Part shown: in pieces, positions 50,390-50,888 of the stretch
How positions within the stretch are numbered: the stretch's first letter is position 1
Layout: every line of letters begins with the position of its first letter
From: a virus
IMG/VR virus record: IMGVR_UViG_3300007504_000017
Span: 1-50,888 of that record
Length of the DNA: 50,888 nt
Strand: one strand, 5' to 3'
Program-made: the position numbers and the translations under genes
The notes under the pieces: generated by a model
Database searches by the model: none
What the model was told of the DNA's origin: nothing
The model's input: the letters and a program-made list of their open reading frames with translations, nothing else

Positions 50390-50888
50390 TACAAGTCTCC
50401 GTACGTAATTGAACCAGCATTTTTGTCAAAGTAAAATCCATGATTTGCCCGCTCTTCTGTCGGGTCGGCGGTAGCTTGAGATCCTGTGTTCATCAAACGC
50501 ATCGCCGCTATTAAATTATCTTCAGCTAAAGAGTCCTCGTACGTGCCGAAACGTGCGTTGTATATCGCACGTACCTCGCTCGGCTTTAAGTCATGATGAC
50601 TCCACACAGCAAGATCCGATATGATACCCGAGAATGTCTTCACACGAGTGCCGGATGTACTCACAATAAGCCCGTAGGAGTTGATGGCGTCTGGAGTTCC
50701 ATTGCCGGGCGTGTCTTCTGTAATAGGAACAATTCTACCATTGATATACATCGTCGGGTCAAACAAGAACGGGTAGTCGGAAGTTAAGTACGTAACCGCG
50801 AGGTGGACCCATTCTTTCTCGGGGACTGGATTTCTCGATTCCCACTTACCAACCTGGCTTGTGCAAATCCTCTTAAATGTTAGATAGC
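50389..50888 (-). CDS. LamG-like protein, C-terminal part (5' end beyond window)
   Basis: The frame stays open to the right edge, so only the last 165 or so residues are seen; the TTG at 50766 is not a credible start. The visible part is the second half of a LamG-like sandwich: KEWVHLAVTYLTSDYPF, then MYINGRIVPI, then FSGIISDLAVWSHHDLKPSE and AIYNARFGTY, the standard closing strands of that fold. It ends FYFDKNAGSITYGDL. Its stop overlaps the start of the 2398-residue gene, so the two LamG proteins are co-translated and probably work in the same structure. Confidence 0.8.
   Translation of the reverse strand, partial: YLTFKRICTSQVGKWESRNPVPEKEWVHLAVTYLTSDYPFLFDPTMYINGRIVPITEDTPGNGTPDAINSYGLIVSTSGTRVKTFSGIISDLAVWSHHDLKPSEVRAIYNARFGTYEDSLAEDNLIAAMRLMNTGSQATADPTEERANHGFYFDKNAGSITYGDL

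Noticed and set aside
50389-50766. Complete 125-residue gene starting at TTG 50766
   Set aside because: The frame is open to the window edge and the upstream residues continue a LamG fold, so this is the end of a longer gene.

Overview
This window reads as part of the late-gene region of a large tailed phage of the T4 superfamily (contractile-tail, myovirus morphology), probably an aquatic or marine environmental phage. The call rests on recognisable T4-type head genes: major capsid protein (gp23-like), prohead scaffold (gp22-like), prohead protease (gp21-like), portal (gp20-like), large terminase (gp17-like) and a gp13/gp14/gp15-like neck set. All are longer than or diverged from the T4 proteins. 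The host cannot be read from the sequence. Every credible gene lies on the minus strand, so transcription runs from right to left. Genes are packed tightly, many with 1 to 14 base overlaps. I see no rRNA, tRNA, insertion sequence or CRISPR array.

Layout in the direction of transcription (right to left). 50888-35931: very long host-contact and virion-surface proteins: a LamG-like protein cut by the right edge, a 2398-residue multi-LamG protein, and 1612- and 787-residue fibre proteins sharing a short repeated module. 35907-35689: a small DUF5659-like gene. 35558-32802: a 918-residue fibre protein ending at a strong terminator. 32693-18820: eight structural proteins of unknown exact role (helical, FN3-like, LamG-like), with several modules shared between genes. 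18820-14157: a DNA-processing set: a RuvC-like resolvase, a DnaG-type primase, and a single polypeptide fusing the SbcD/gp47 nuclease to the SbcC/gp46 ATPase. 14182-11942: a CxxC protein, an unknown gene and the terminase. 11914-2326: the head-assembly block portal, unknown, protease, five small unknown genes, scaffold, capsid protein, then a second strong terminator. 2205-1: gp13-, gp14- and gp15-like neck and tail-terminator genes, the last cut by the left edge.

How they fit together: portal, scaffold, capsid protein and protease build and mature the prohead. Terminase packages DNA through the portal. Resolvase and SbcDC are well placed to clear branches and ends from replicating DNA before packaging. 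Neck proteins seal the head and join it to the tail, and the fibre and LamG proteins probably form baseplate-associated receptor-binding or glycan-binding structures. Tail sheath, tail tube and classical baseplate wedge genes were not recognised here. The least described parts are the SbcD-SbcC fusion, the modular fibre/LamG cassette, and the set of unknown tail proteins with shared terminal modules.
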